Under the pieces are notes generated by a model, which was not told where the DNA came from, ran no database searches, and saw nothing but the letters and a program-made list of their open reading frames with translations. Both the position numbers and the translations under genes were made by a program. From Alphaproteobacteria bacterium (GTDB lineage Bacteria; Pseudomonadota; Alphaproteobacteria; Sphingomonadales; Rhodothalassiaceae): DNA of 9,854 bases. Shown piece after piece: positions 1-5,921 of the stretch (position 1 is the stretch's first letter; every line of letters starts with the position of its first letter). The stretch is taken from contig RFIU01000116.1 in the NCBI GenBank assembly GCA_003695555.1, positions 1 through 9,854 of the forward strand. The letters run 5' to 3'.

Positions 1-956
1 ATGCTGATGCGTCGCTCGGCCTTCGCTTGCTCCGGCTTTGCGAACAGCCACATGGTCACGGTGATCTCGCCGCCGGCGAGATGTTCGATGCGACGGCAAT
101 CGAGCCCGCAGGCCTCACCCCAGCCGGCGATTTCTCGGTCGGCGAAGCCAAGCCGGCGGTGCTGATGCTCGTCACGCAGGAATTCCTTGTCGTGCGGTGC
201 GAAATCGACGATCGCGATGCGCCCGCCCGGGCGGGTGACGCGCGCTGCCTCACGCATGGCCAATGGCGGATCGTCAGCGAAATGCAGGACCTGGTGAAAT
301 ACGACGAGATCGAAACTGTCGTTGGCCACCGGCACGTCATACATGTCGCCAAGGCGGACCTGACAATGGGCATGGTCGCCGGTGCCAAGCGTCGAACGCG
401 CGACCGTCAGCATCTCCTGGCTGAGATCGATGCCGAGGCCGCGTCGGATGTGGGGTGCGAAGATCTCGAGAATCCGGCCGGTGCCGGTGCCGATGTCGAG
501 CAGATCGTCTACCGGCGCTTCCTCAAGCAGACCGAGAAGAACCCGTTCGACCTGTTCCTCGGGAACATAGAGCGAGCGGATGCGGTCCCAGTGCGGCGCA
601 TGCCGGCGGAAATATTCCGCCGCTTCGGCTGCGCGCTGCGCCCGAATATCGGCGAGGCGTTCGAGATCGCGGCCGTGTTCGAGATCATCCTCAGGCAGCA
701 GATCGACGATGGTCCGGGCGAGATGGGCAGCCGGCCCGTCTTCCTGAAGGCGGTAGAAGACCCATGCCCCTTCACGGAAACGGTCGAGCAGACCGGCCTC
801 GCTCAGCAGCCGCAGATGGCGCGAGACGCGCGGCTGGCTCTGACGCAGGATGCGGGTCAGTTCCGTCACCGTCAGTTCCCCGTGACCGAGCAGGCCGAGG
901 ATACGAAGCCGGGTCGGCTCTCCGGCGGCGCGCAGGGCGGCAAGCAGGCGTTCCAT
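1..956 (-). CDS. ArsR-family repressor fused to SAM-dependent methyltransferase (C-terminal end outside window)
   Basis: At least 318 residues are visible, and the frame is still open at the left edge. Residues 1-72 form an ArsR winged helix (EPTRLRIL at 13-20, recognition helix SQPRVSRHLRLL at 40-51, wing REGAWVFYRL at 61-70). Residues about 115-305 form a class I methyltransferase: motif I DIGTGTG at 154-160, GIDLS at 175-179, HQVLHF at 221-226 and RPGGRIAIVDF at 242-252. The metal-binding ELCVCDL motif of arsenic/zinc sensors is absent (ELTVTEL instead) and the DNA-binding half has no cysteine, so metal sensing is unlikely. The ATG at 956 is chosen because the HTH begins at once and no in-frame start precedes it closely; its Shine-Dalgarno is weak. 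From family knowledge, such fusions often sit beside metF/metH, and SahR-type ArsR proteins sense S-adenosylhomocysteine. The SAM/SAH role here is inferred. The domain call is secure; the ligand is not. Confidence 0.93.
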   Translation of the reverse strand, partial: MERLLAALRAAGEPTRLRILGLLGHGELTVTELTRILRQSQPRVSRHLRLLSEAGLLDRFREGAWVFYRLQEDGPAAHLARTIVDLLPEDDLEHGRDLERLADIRAQRAAEAAEYFRRHAPHWDRIRSLYVPEEQVERVLLGLLEEAPVDDLLDIGTGTGRILEIFAPHIRRGLGIDLSQEMLTVARSTLGTGDHAHCQVRLGDMYDVPVANDSFDLVVFHQVLHFADDPPLAMREAARVTRPGGRIAIVDFAPHDKEFLRDEHQHRRLGFADREIAGWGEACGLDCRRIEHLAGGEITVTMWLFAKPEQAKAERRIS

Positions 957-1119
957 GGTATCTTTCTCGGCTCCTCGTCCTTGACATTCTCGACTTCTTC
1001 CTGACGGCGGGTTCGGGCTTGATGGCTCCCCCCCTCGCCTTTCGCAGCGCAACAGGAAAAGGCTTCTCACCTCTCAGCGAATGGTTTTCCACCGTTCGTC
1101 CGACCAGCAGATATCGTAT

Positions 1120-1135
1120 ATAAAGATATCTTTAT
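1120..1135. promoter_or_regulatory. Perfect 16-bp palindrome ATAAAGATATCTTTAT, candidate operator of the ArsR-type repressor
   Basis: The 16 bases equal their own reverse complement and stand out against GC-rich surroundings. The site lies 164 bp upstream of the repressor start and overlaps a plausible minus-strand -10 region. ArsR-family dimers bind 12-2-12-like or shorter perfect palindromes over promoters, so autorepression is the simplest reading. From memory, SahR-type regulators of the methionine cycle use AT-rich palindromes of this look; the exact consensus should be compared before relying on it. Confidence 0.7.
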
Positions 1136-1158
1136 GTCTCGTAAACGGGCTTCGTCAA
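1131..1158 (-). promoter_or_regulatory. Possible minus-strand promoter of the ArsR-methyltransferase gene
   Basis: Read on the minus strand, TTGACG (1158-1153) is followed after 16 bases by CATAAA (1136-1131), four of six matches to TATAAT. The -10 element falls inside the 16-bp palindrome, so a bound repressor would block polymerase. The -35 match is good and the -10 is weak, so the assignment is tentative. Confidence 0.35.
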
Positions 1159-1301
1159 TCGAGAATTCGCTGACGGATGGAATAATCTGTTTGCGTTTTC
1201 CGTTGAAAATCTAAGCCGGTCTGCCGGGTTGCGCTTGGCAGGATCCGCCCTTGCCTGCTATGGCGGAGGGAAGAAGGTGTCGGACGGCATCCGTGCAGGC
1301 G

Positions 1302-1307
1302 AGGAGG
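1302..1307 (+). promoter_or_regulatory. Ribosome binding site that fixes the mlaA start
   Basis: AGGAGG ends 8 bases before the ATG at 1316. It selects that start over the in-frame ATG at 1229, which would add 29 residues before the signal peptide. Confidence 0.8.
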
Positions 1308-1315
1308 AAAAGGAC

Positions 1316-2347
1316 ATGTCGAGGTGCGGGGCGAGGGGGCGGTCGGTCATCGCGACATTCTTCATGGTGGCCTTGGCGCTCACCCTTTCCGCCTGCGCCG
1401 AACGGGGGCATCCGCGCCCTTCCGTCGCACCCGGCGCGGAGCAGACGGATCGTGTGGATCAGGCGGCCACGCGACGCAGGAGTGCGGCAGACGGAGATCC
1501 GTACGAGCGCTTCAATCGCTGGGTCTTCAAGATGAACATGACGCTCGATCGCTACTTCATGCGCCCAATCGCCTGGACCTACCGCACCATTCTGCCCAAC
1601 TTCATCGAGCGGATGATCTCCAACGGCTTCGCCAATGCCGGCATGCCGCTGGTGATCGTCAACAGTCTGCTGCAGGGCAACCTGAACCATGCCGGCAAGG
1701 CGACGGAACGTTTTCTCGTCAATTCGACGCTCGGCATCGGCGGTCTTGCCGACCCGGCGACGAAATTCGGAATCGAGAAGGTGGACGAGGACTTCGGGCA
1801 GACGCTTGCGGTCTGGGGGCTGGACGACGGCCCCTATCTGGTGCTGCCCTTCCTGGGGCCGAGCAACCCGCGCGACGCGCTCGGCTTCATCGCCGATTCC
1901 TTCGGCGATCCCTTCATGATCACGATGGACAAGCTCGACGTTCACAATCTTCAGCTCTCGCTGACCGCCGGCAAGATCGTCGATGCCCGCGCCCGCCACT
2001 GGGACGACGTCAATACGCTGCTGGAAGCAAGCGATCCTTACGCGCTGGCGCGCTCCGCCTACCGGCAGCGGCGGCATTATCTGATCACCAACGGCCGGGC
2101 GGAGCAGAGCAAAGAAGAAGAGGAGCTCTTCGAGCAGGAGTTCGAGGACCTTCCTGAAGATCTGGACGAGGAGCCCGAAAGCAAAGCGCCCGGCAAGGGC
2201 GGCAGACGCGGCGAAAACGAGCCCGGTGCCGACACATCAGATGGCGTTTTGTCCAGCAACTTCGTCCCTCCGCTGCCAAGGGCGGACGATTGCGTGCTGA
2301 TCTCGAGCCTGTCCGGCTGTGACACCAAGGCCGCGGGCGGCTATTGA
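1316..2347 (+). CDS. mlaA: MlaA (VacJ) family outer-membrane lipoprotein
   Basis: The 343-aa precursor has a lipoprotein signal peptide (hydrophobic 11-23, lipobox LSAC with Cys27). The MlaA domain follows: DPYERFNR at 61-68, then WGLDDGPYLVLPFLGPS at 167-183, and the closing block SDPYALARSAYR at 239-250. In the Mla system, MlaA sits in the outer membrane with a porin and removes phospholipids from the outer leaflet, passing them to periplasmic MlaC and the MlaFEDB transporter. No mlaC or transporter gene is next to it; the next gene is a TonB receptor. After residue 260 it carries an extra acidic, low-complexity tail of about 80 residues (runs of E/D at 267-287, then Gly/Arg-rich, then two cysteines at 326 and 335), which makes it longer than typical members of roughly 230-260 aa. 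The family assignment is firm; the tail's role is unknown. Confidence 0.95.
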   Translation: MSRCGARGRSVIATFFMVALALTLSACAERGHPRPSVAPGAEQTDRVDQAATRRRSAADGDPYERFNRWVFKMNMTLDRYFMRPIAWTYRTILPNFIERMISNGFANAGMPLVIVNSLLQGNLNHAGKATERFLVNSTLGIGGLADPATKFGIEKVDEDFGQTLAVWGLDDGPYLVLPFLGPSNPRDALGFIADSFGDPFMITMDKLDVHNLQLSLTAGKIVDARARHWDDVNTLLEASDPYALARSAYRQRRHYLITNGRAEQSKEEEELFEQEFEDLPEDLDEEPESKAPGKGGRRGENEPGADTSDGVLSSNFVPPLPRADDCVLISSLSGCDTKAAGGY

Positions 2348-2397
2348 GCCGCGTCGCCGCGAACGCCAGTCATTCCCTCTATTCTCTCACCGGTCTA

Positions 2398-2417
2398 GTG
2401 TGATCATGATGACACAC
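2398..2417. promoter_or_regulatory. Inverted repeat GTGTG-N10-CACAC with palindromic core
   Basis: Arms GTGTG (2398-2402) and CACAC (2413-2417) flank ten bases that contain the palindrome ATCATGAT (2403-2410). It sits about 140 bp upstream of the TonB receptor start and just after mlaA. It could be a regulator site or chance; no T-run follows, so it is not an obvious terminator for mlaA. Confidence 0.3.
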
Positions 2418-2499
2418 AAGCGATTTTTCTGTCTTCGCTGTACCCCGAACCCCTATTGCCGAGCGCCGGCGACGGCTATCGTCAGCACACACGATGGGG

Positions 2500-2517
2500 G
2501 TCGGAACATTTTCCGAC
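2500..2517. promoter_or_regulatory. Inverted repeat GTCGGAA-CATT-TTCCGAC upstream of the TonB receptor
   Basis: Perfect 7-bp arms are separated by 4 bases, ending 38 bp before the receptor ATG. The 18-bp geometry suits a dimeric repressor, or a hairpin in the mRNA leader. No T-run follows, so it is not an intrinsic terminator. I do not recognise it as a Fur, LexA or CRP site, and no Fur-like sequence is visible in this leader. Confidence 0.55.
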
Positions 2518-2542
2518 TTGGGGAACGTCCCTCACCATGAAA

Positions 2543-2550
2543 GGGAGGAG
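2543..2550 (+). promoter_or_regulatory. Ribosome binding site of the TonB receptor
   Basis: GGGAGGAG lies 5 bases before the ATG at 2556. The alternative in-frame ATG at 2592, nearer the signal peptide, has no purine-rich sequence before it, so 2556 is preferred. Confidence 0.75.
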
Positions 2551-2555
2551 CGACG

Positions 2556-5528
2556 ATGATATCCTGCCAGAACGAAACGGGACTTTTCAGCATGTCTGCC
2601 GGGCGACGTGCCCTGCTGTTTGCGAGCAGCGCCATTCTCCTGGCGACGATCGCTGGGCATCCGGCAGCAGCTCAGAATACGGCTGCTCAGTCGGATCAGC
2701 AGGCGGCCGATGATGAGGAACTCGAACAGATCGTGGTAACCGGTTCGCGTATCCGGCGTTCGCCGCTCGAGACGCCGCAGCCGGTGATGACGCTGACCGC
2801 CGAGGACATCGACAAGACCGGTCAGGTTTCGCTAGGCGAATTCCTGCAGCGCCTGCCGGTGGCGGGCTCGGCCATCAACCGCGCCAACAATTCGAGCGGC
2901 AATCTAGGCTTTCCGCCAGATGGCGGTGGCATCGGTGCCGGCGCCAGCGAAATCGACCTGCGCTATCTCGGCTCGAAGCGGACCCTGGTACTCGTGGACG
3001 GCCGCCGCTGGATCAAGGGCTCGTCGGCTTCCGGCGTCTCGGGAGCAGTGGACCTGAACACCATCCCGGTCAATGTCATCGACCGGATCGAGGTGCTGCA
3101 GGACGGCGCTTCGACGATATACGGTTCTGACGCGATCGGTGGTGTTGTCAATGTCATCACCAAGAATGCCTATGACGGCTTCGAGGTGAGCGCCTATGGC
3201 GGCACTTTTCTGAACAAAGGTGATGGGACGAGTCAGGAATATACCTTCCGTTGGGGTGCCAGCGGCGAGAACACGCGGGTGATGCTGGCCGCCAGCTTCA
3301 CCGACCAGGGCAAGGTCTTCGCCGGCGACCGCAAGATCTCTCAATTCCCGATCGCCGGCATTACGGATGGAACCGGCGGTTCCTCCGGCACGCCGCAAGG
3401 ACGCTTCATCTTCACCGACCCGCGCACTGGCGAGACTCTCTCGATCACGCTCAATGACGGGGCGCTCAATGACGGCGGCGCGAACAAGCCGGCATTCGAT
3501 CCGCTCGATCCCTTCGGTGGCGATTTCCACCCCTTCACGACGGCCGACCGCTTCAATTTCCAGCCCTTCAACCTGCTGCTCACGCCGAACAAGCGGGTGA
3601 ACATCTTCGGCAAGGCGGAAGTGGACGTGACCGACCGGATCGTCTTCGAAATGAAGGCGGCCTATAACAATCGCCGTTCGGTCAATCAGGCCGCCCCCGA
3701 GCCGCTGTTCATGGGCTCTGACGCGGGTGCCGGCTTCTTCCTGGACAATATCTTCATCCCTGCCGATCATCCCTTCAATCCGTTCGGCATCGACCTCAAT
3801 GGCGGTGGCAGTGATCCCAACCTGATCCTGATCGGCCGCCGTCCGATCGAGGCCGGTCCGCGCATCTTCAAGCAGAACGTCGATACCTGGGTGTTGAGCG
3901 GAACCCTGAGCGGCGAAGTGGATTTCGCCGGGCGTACGGTTTATTGGGACTTCAATGCCACCTGGGCCCAGAATCAGGCGAACCAGCGCAAGTTCGGGGC
4001 TTTCAATGCCCGCAAACTGGCTCTGGCGCTCGGCCCCGTGGATGAATGCGCAGCGGTGCCGGGCTGCGTACCGTTCAACATCTTCGGCGGCCAAGGGCCC
4101 AATGGTCAGGGCTCGATCACCCAAGAAATGCTGGACTTTGTCACCTTCGTTCAGAAGGACGAAAGCGAACAGCGCTTCTTCGATGTCACCTTCAATGTCA
4201 CCGGTGACATGTTCGACCTGCCGGCCGGTCCGCTCGGCTATGCCTTCGGCTATGAGCACCGCAAGGAACAGGGCTTCTTCACGCCCGATTCGGTCGTCTC
4301 TTCGGGTGAGACGGCGGGCGTGCCCGCTTCTCCGACGGAAGGTCAGTTCAACGTTGACGAAGTCTATGGGGAAGTGAACATTCCGCTGGTCGCGGATCTG
4401 CCTTTCATGCGCCTGCTGGAAGCAAACGGCTCGTTCCGCGTTTCGGACTACAACACCTCAGGCTCGAAGACCGTCTTCAAGTTCGGCGGTGACTGGCGGG
4501 TGAACGACGATCTGCTGATCCGCGGCACCTGGTCGGAGGGCTTCCGGGCGCCGGGCATCGGCGAGCTGTTCAACAGCGGCTCGCGCTTCGATTCGACGAT
4601 CAATGACCCCTGTTCGGATGCGACGGGCCAGACGCTCGCCAACTGTCAGGCGCTCGGCGTGCCGGCAGGTTTTACGCAGATCAATCCCCAGATCAGCGTG
4701 AACACCGGCGGCAATCCGAATCTGCAGCCCGAGACGTCGAACACCTGGACCGCGGGCTTCGCCTTCAGTCCGGACTGGTTCGGTGAGGGCAGCGGATTCG
4801 AGAGCCTGGTCGTCGAAGCCAATTACTACAACATCGACCTGAAGAACGCGATTCAGGCGCTCAATGCCCAGGATCAGCTCGATCAGTGCGTGGCGACGCT
4901 CGATCCCCTGTTCTGTTCGGGAATCGAACGCGGTCCGGGCGGTTCGATCATCCGCTTCGAGAACCAGTTGACCAATATCGGCCGGATCAAGACCGACGGC
5001 ATCGACTGGTCGGTGATCCTGACGAGCGAGCAGTTCGACGTTGGCCAGTTCCGCCTGAGCTGGCTCAACACCTGGCTGGATTCCTACAAGGAATTCACGC
5101 TGGGGCCGAGCGGAACACTGGTCCCCAATGAGCGCGCGGGAACCGAGCTCGGATCGCCCGAGCGCGGCTTCGTCGAGTACAAGTCCACGCTCGCCCTCGA
5201 CTGGTTCTATCGCGAGTTCTCGGTGAATTTCCTGCTGCGCTACATGAGCTCGCTGAAGGAGACCTGCCCCTTTGACGGCTCGCTGGGTTCGTTGTGCTCC
5301 GATGCCGCGAACGGCGTCAATAAGATCGGCAGTCGTCTGTATGGCGATCTGACGGTGACCTGGACGCCGCATATCTGGAAGGGCGACTGGGCGTTGAGCG
5401 TCGGCGTCAACAATCTCTTCGATACCTCGACGCCGATCTGCTACAGCTGCGACCTCAACAGCTTTGACGGCACGCTCTATCCGATCCCCGGTCCGTTCGG
5501 CTGGGTGCGGCTGACTTGGCGGCGCTAA
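2556..5528 (+). CDS. TonB-dependent outer-membrane receptor
   Basis: This 990-aa precursor takes up an unidentified substrate across the outer membrane using TonB energy. A signal peptide covers about 13-39 (hydrophobic 19-33, AAA before Gln40). A TonB-box-like EQIVVTGSR follows at 57-65, then the plug at about 70-203 with RTLVLVDGR (142-150), the IDRIEVLQDGASTIYGSDAIGGVVNVIT block (175-202), and a long 22-strand-type barrel to the C-terminus. There is no N-terminal STN domain, so direct signalling to an anti-sigma factor is unlikely. The block around FNIFGGQGPNGQGSI is typical of sphingomonad/Caulobacter-like receptors. Five closely spaced cysteine pairs lie in presumed extracellular loops. 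It ends in PFGWVRLTWRR, with two Arg after the usual terminal aromatic. It is probably monocistronic: an inverted repeat lies upstream and an intrinsic terminator downstream. Peptide, siderophore or glycan substrates are all possible; no neighbour decides it. Confidence 0.96.
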   Translation: MISCQNETGLFSMSAGRRALLFASSAILLATIAGHPAAAQNTAAQSDQQAADDEELEQIVVTGSRIRRSPLETPQPVMTLTAEDIDKTGQVSLGEFLQRLPVAGSAINRANNSSGNLGFPPDGGGIGAGASEIDLRYLGSKRTLVLVDGRRWIKGSSASGVSGAVDLNTIPVNVIDRIEVLQDGASTIYGSDAIGGVVNVITKNAYDGFEVSAYGGTFLNKGDGTSQEYTFRWGASGENTRVMLAASFTDQGKVFAGDRKISQFPIAGITDGTGGSSGTPQGRFIFTDPRTGETLSITLNDGALNDGGANKPAFDPLDPFGGDFHPFTTADRFNFQPFNLLLTPNKRVNIFGKAEVDVTDRIVFEMKAAYNNRRSVNQAAPEPLFMGSDAGAGFFLDNIFIPADHPFNPFGIDLNGGGSDPNLILIGRRPIEAGPRIFKQNVDTWVLSGTLSGEVDFAGRTVYWDFNATWAQNQANQRKFGAFNARKLALALGPVDECAAVPGCVPFNIFGGQGPNGQGSITQEMLDFVTFVQKDESEQRFFDVTFNVTGDMFDLPAGPLGYAFGYEHRKEQGFFTPDSVVSSGETAGVPASPTEGQFNVDEVYGEVNIPLVADLPFMRLLEANGSFRVSDYNTSGSKTVFKFGGDWRVNDDLLIRGTWSEGFRAPGIGELFNSGSRFDSTINDPCSDATGQTLANCQALGVPAGFTQINPQISVNTGGNPNLQPETSNTWTAGFAFSPDWFGEGSGFESLVVEANYYNIDLKNAIQALNAQDQLDQCVATLDPLFCSGIERGPGGSIIRFENQLTNIGRIKTDGIDWSVILTSEQFDVGQFRLSWLNTWLDSYKEFTLGPSGTLVPNERAGTELGSPERGFVEYKSTLALDWFYREFSVNFLLRYMSSLKETCPFDGSLGSLCSDAANGVNKIGSRLYGDLTVTWTPHIWKGDWALSVGVNNLFDTSTPICYSCDLNSFDGTLYPIPGPFGWVRLTWRR

Positions 5529-5586
5529 GGCCTAGCGAGCCCGCTGCCGAATTCATCCCGCCGCCGACCAAGGCGACGTCAAGAGA

Positions 5587-5616
5587 GGAGGGGGAGACCG
5601 GCAGGTCTCCCCCTTT
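5587..5616 (+). terminator. Intrinsic terminator of the TonB receptor gene
   Basis: A perfect 10-bp stem, GGGGGAGACC (5590-5599) and GGTCTCCCCC (5604-5613), encloses the loop GGCA, is extended by A-T and G-T pairs, and runs into TTT. It starts 59 bp after the receptor stop. On the opposite strand it lacks a clear T-run, so it would end the minus-strand cassette less efficiently. Confidence 0.88.
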
Positions 5617-5627
5617 CGCTATCCCGA

Positions 5628-5732
5628 TCAGGTCTTGCGCGTTTTTTCGCGCGGGATACGAGCGATCACCGCACTCCTTATTCGCCAGATCAGGGGCGTG
5701 ACGAGGCCGGCACCGACCAGGATATGGTCCAT
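5628..5732 (-). CDS. Possible 34-aa cationic peptide overlapping the preceding small gene
   Basis: An ATG at 5732 opens a frame giving MDHILVGAGLVTPLIW (1-16) followed by a basic tail ending PREKTRKT, with a stop at 5628. It overlaps the 55-aa gene by 43 bases in another frame, with only a weak GGGG before the ATG. An AAGGAG sequence (5682-5677 region, minus strand) lies just before an internal GTG that would give a 13-aa product. A short hydrophobic stretch followed by a basic tail resembles small membrane peptides, including some type I toxins, but this is shape only. It may well be untranslated. Confidence 0.2.
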   Translation of the reverse strand: MDHILVGAGLVTPLIWRIRSAVIARIPREKTRKT

Positions 5733-5857
5733 GTCGCCCCATTGCTGGAGTCGACCTTTGCCGTGACGCTGGTGGCGCCGTCGCGATCAATGGCACTCTG
5801 CACGATCCTGCCGACATCATTCTTCACCACGTTCTTCAGTTCCACTTTGTTGGGCAT
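5690..5857 (-). CDS. Small 55-aa protein of unknown function, last clear gene of the minus-strand cassette
   Basis: ATG at 5857 is preceded by AAGGA with an 8-base spacer, and the stop is at 5690. The product begins MPNKVELKNVVKNDV and ends TWTISWSVPASSRP. It has no signal peptide or membrane segment, and its second half looks like a beta hairpin with two Trp. Third codon positions are mostly G or C, as in the neighbouring real genes, which supports coding. It starts 64 bp after the large lipoprotein gene on the same strand, so co-transcription is likely. I do not recognise the family. It is short enough that a chance frame cannot be excluded. Confidence 0.5.
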   Translation of the reverse strand: MPNKVELKNVVKNDVGRIVQSAIDRDGATSVTAKVDSSNGATWTISWSVPASSRP

Positions 5858-5921
5858 GACATTTTTCCTTCATGTAGATCCGGAGGAAGATCGCCGTCCA
5901 TTCCATCACTTGATCCGGGAT

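Larger units (their letters stand above)
957..1315. other. Divergent intergenic region between the ArsR-methyltransferase and mlaA genes
   Basis: This 359-base gap separates two divergent genes. It holds the 16-bp palindrome at 1120-1135, a possible minus-strand promoter at 1131-1158, and an AT-rich stretch (about 1110-1210) that is the likely promoter core for both directions. The word AGATATC occurs twice, at 1110-1116 and 1124-1130. I see no convincing small gene. The mlaA reading frame stays open back to 1229, but that extension has no good ribosome binding site and would bury the lipoprotein signal peptide. Confidence 0.6.

Noticed and set aside
27..1004. Long plus-strand open frame of 325 codons
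   Set aside because: It is the antisense shadow of the ArsR-methyltransferase gene, whose domains are unmistakable on the minus strand.
1211..2077. Minus-strand open frame of 288 codons over mlaA
   Set aside because: Antisense shadow of a gene with a clear lipobox and MlaA motifs.
2500..2531. GGAAC followed by CGT as an EcfG general-stress promoter before the TonB receptor
   Set aside because: The spacer is 18 bases and the second element reads CGTC, not CGTT; the GGAAC is part of the inverted repeat.
2904..4259. Minus-strand open frame of 451 codons inside the TonB receptor
   Set aside because: It mirrors a receptor gene with clear plug and barrel motifs; its product shows no recognisable domain, and long antisense frames are expected in GC-rich DNA.
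4458..5372. Minus-strand open frame of 304 codons
   Set aside because: Antisense to the receptor barrel, same reasoning; no motif and no ribosome binding site of note.
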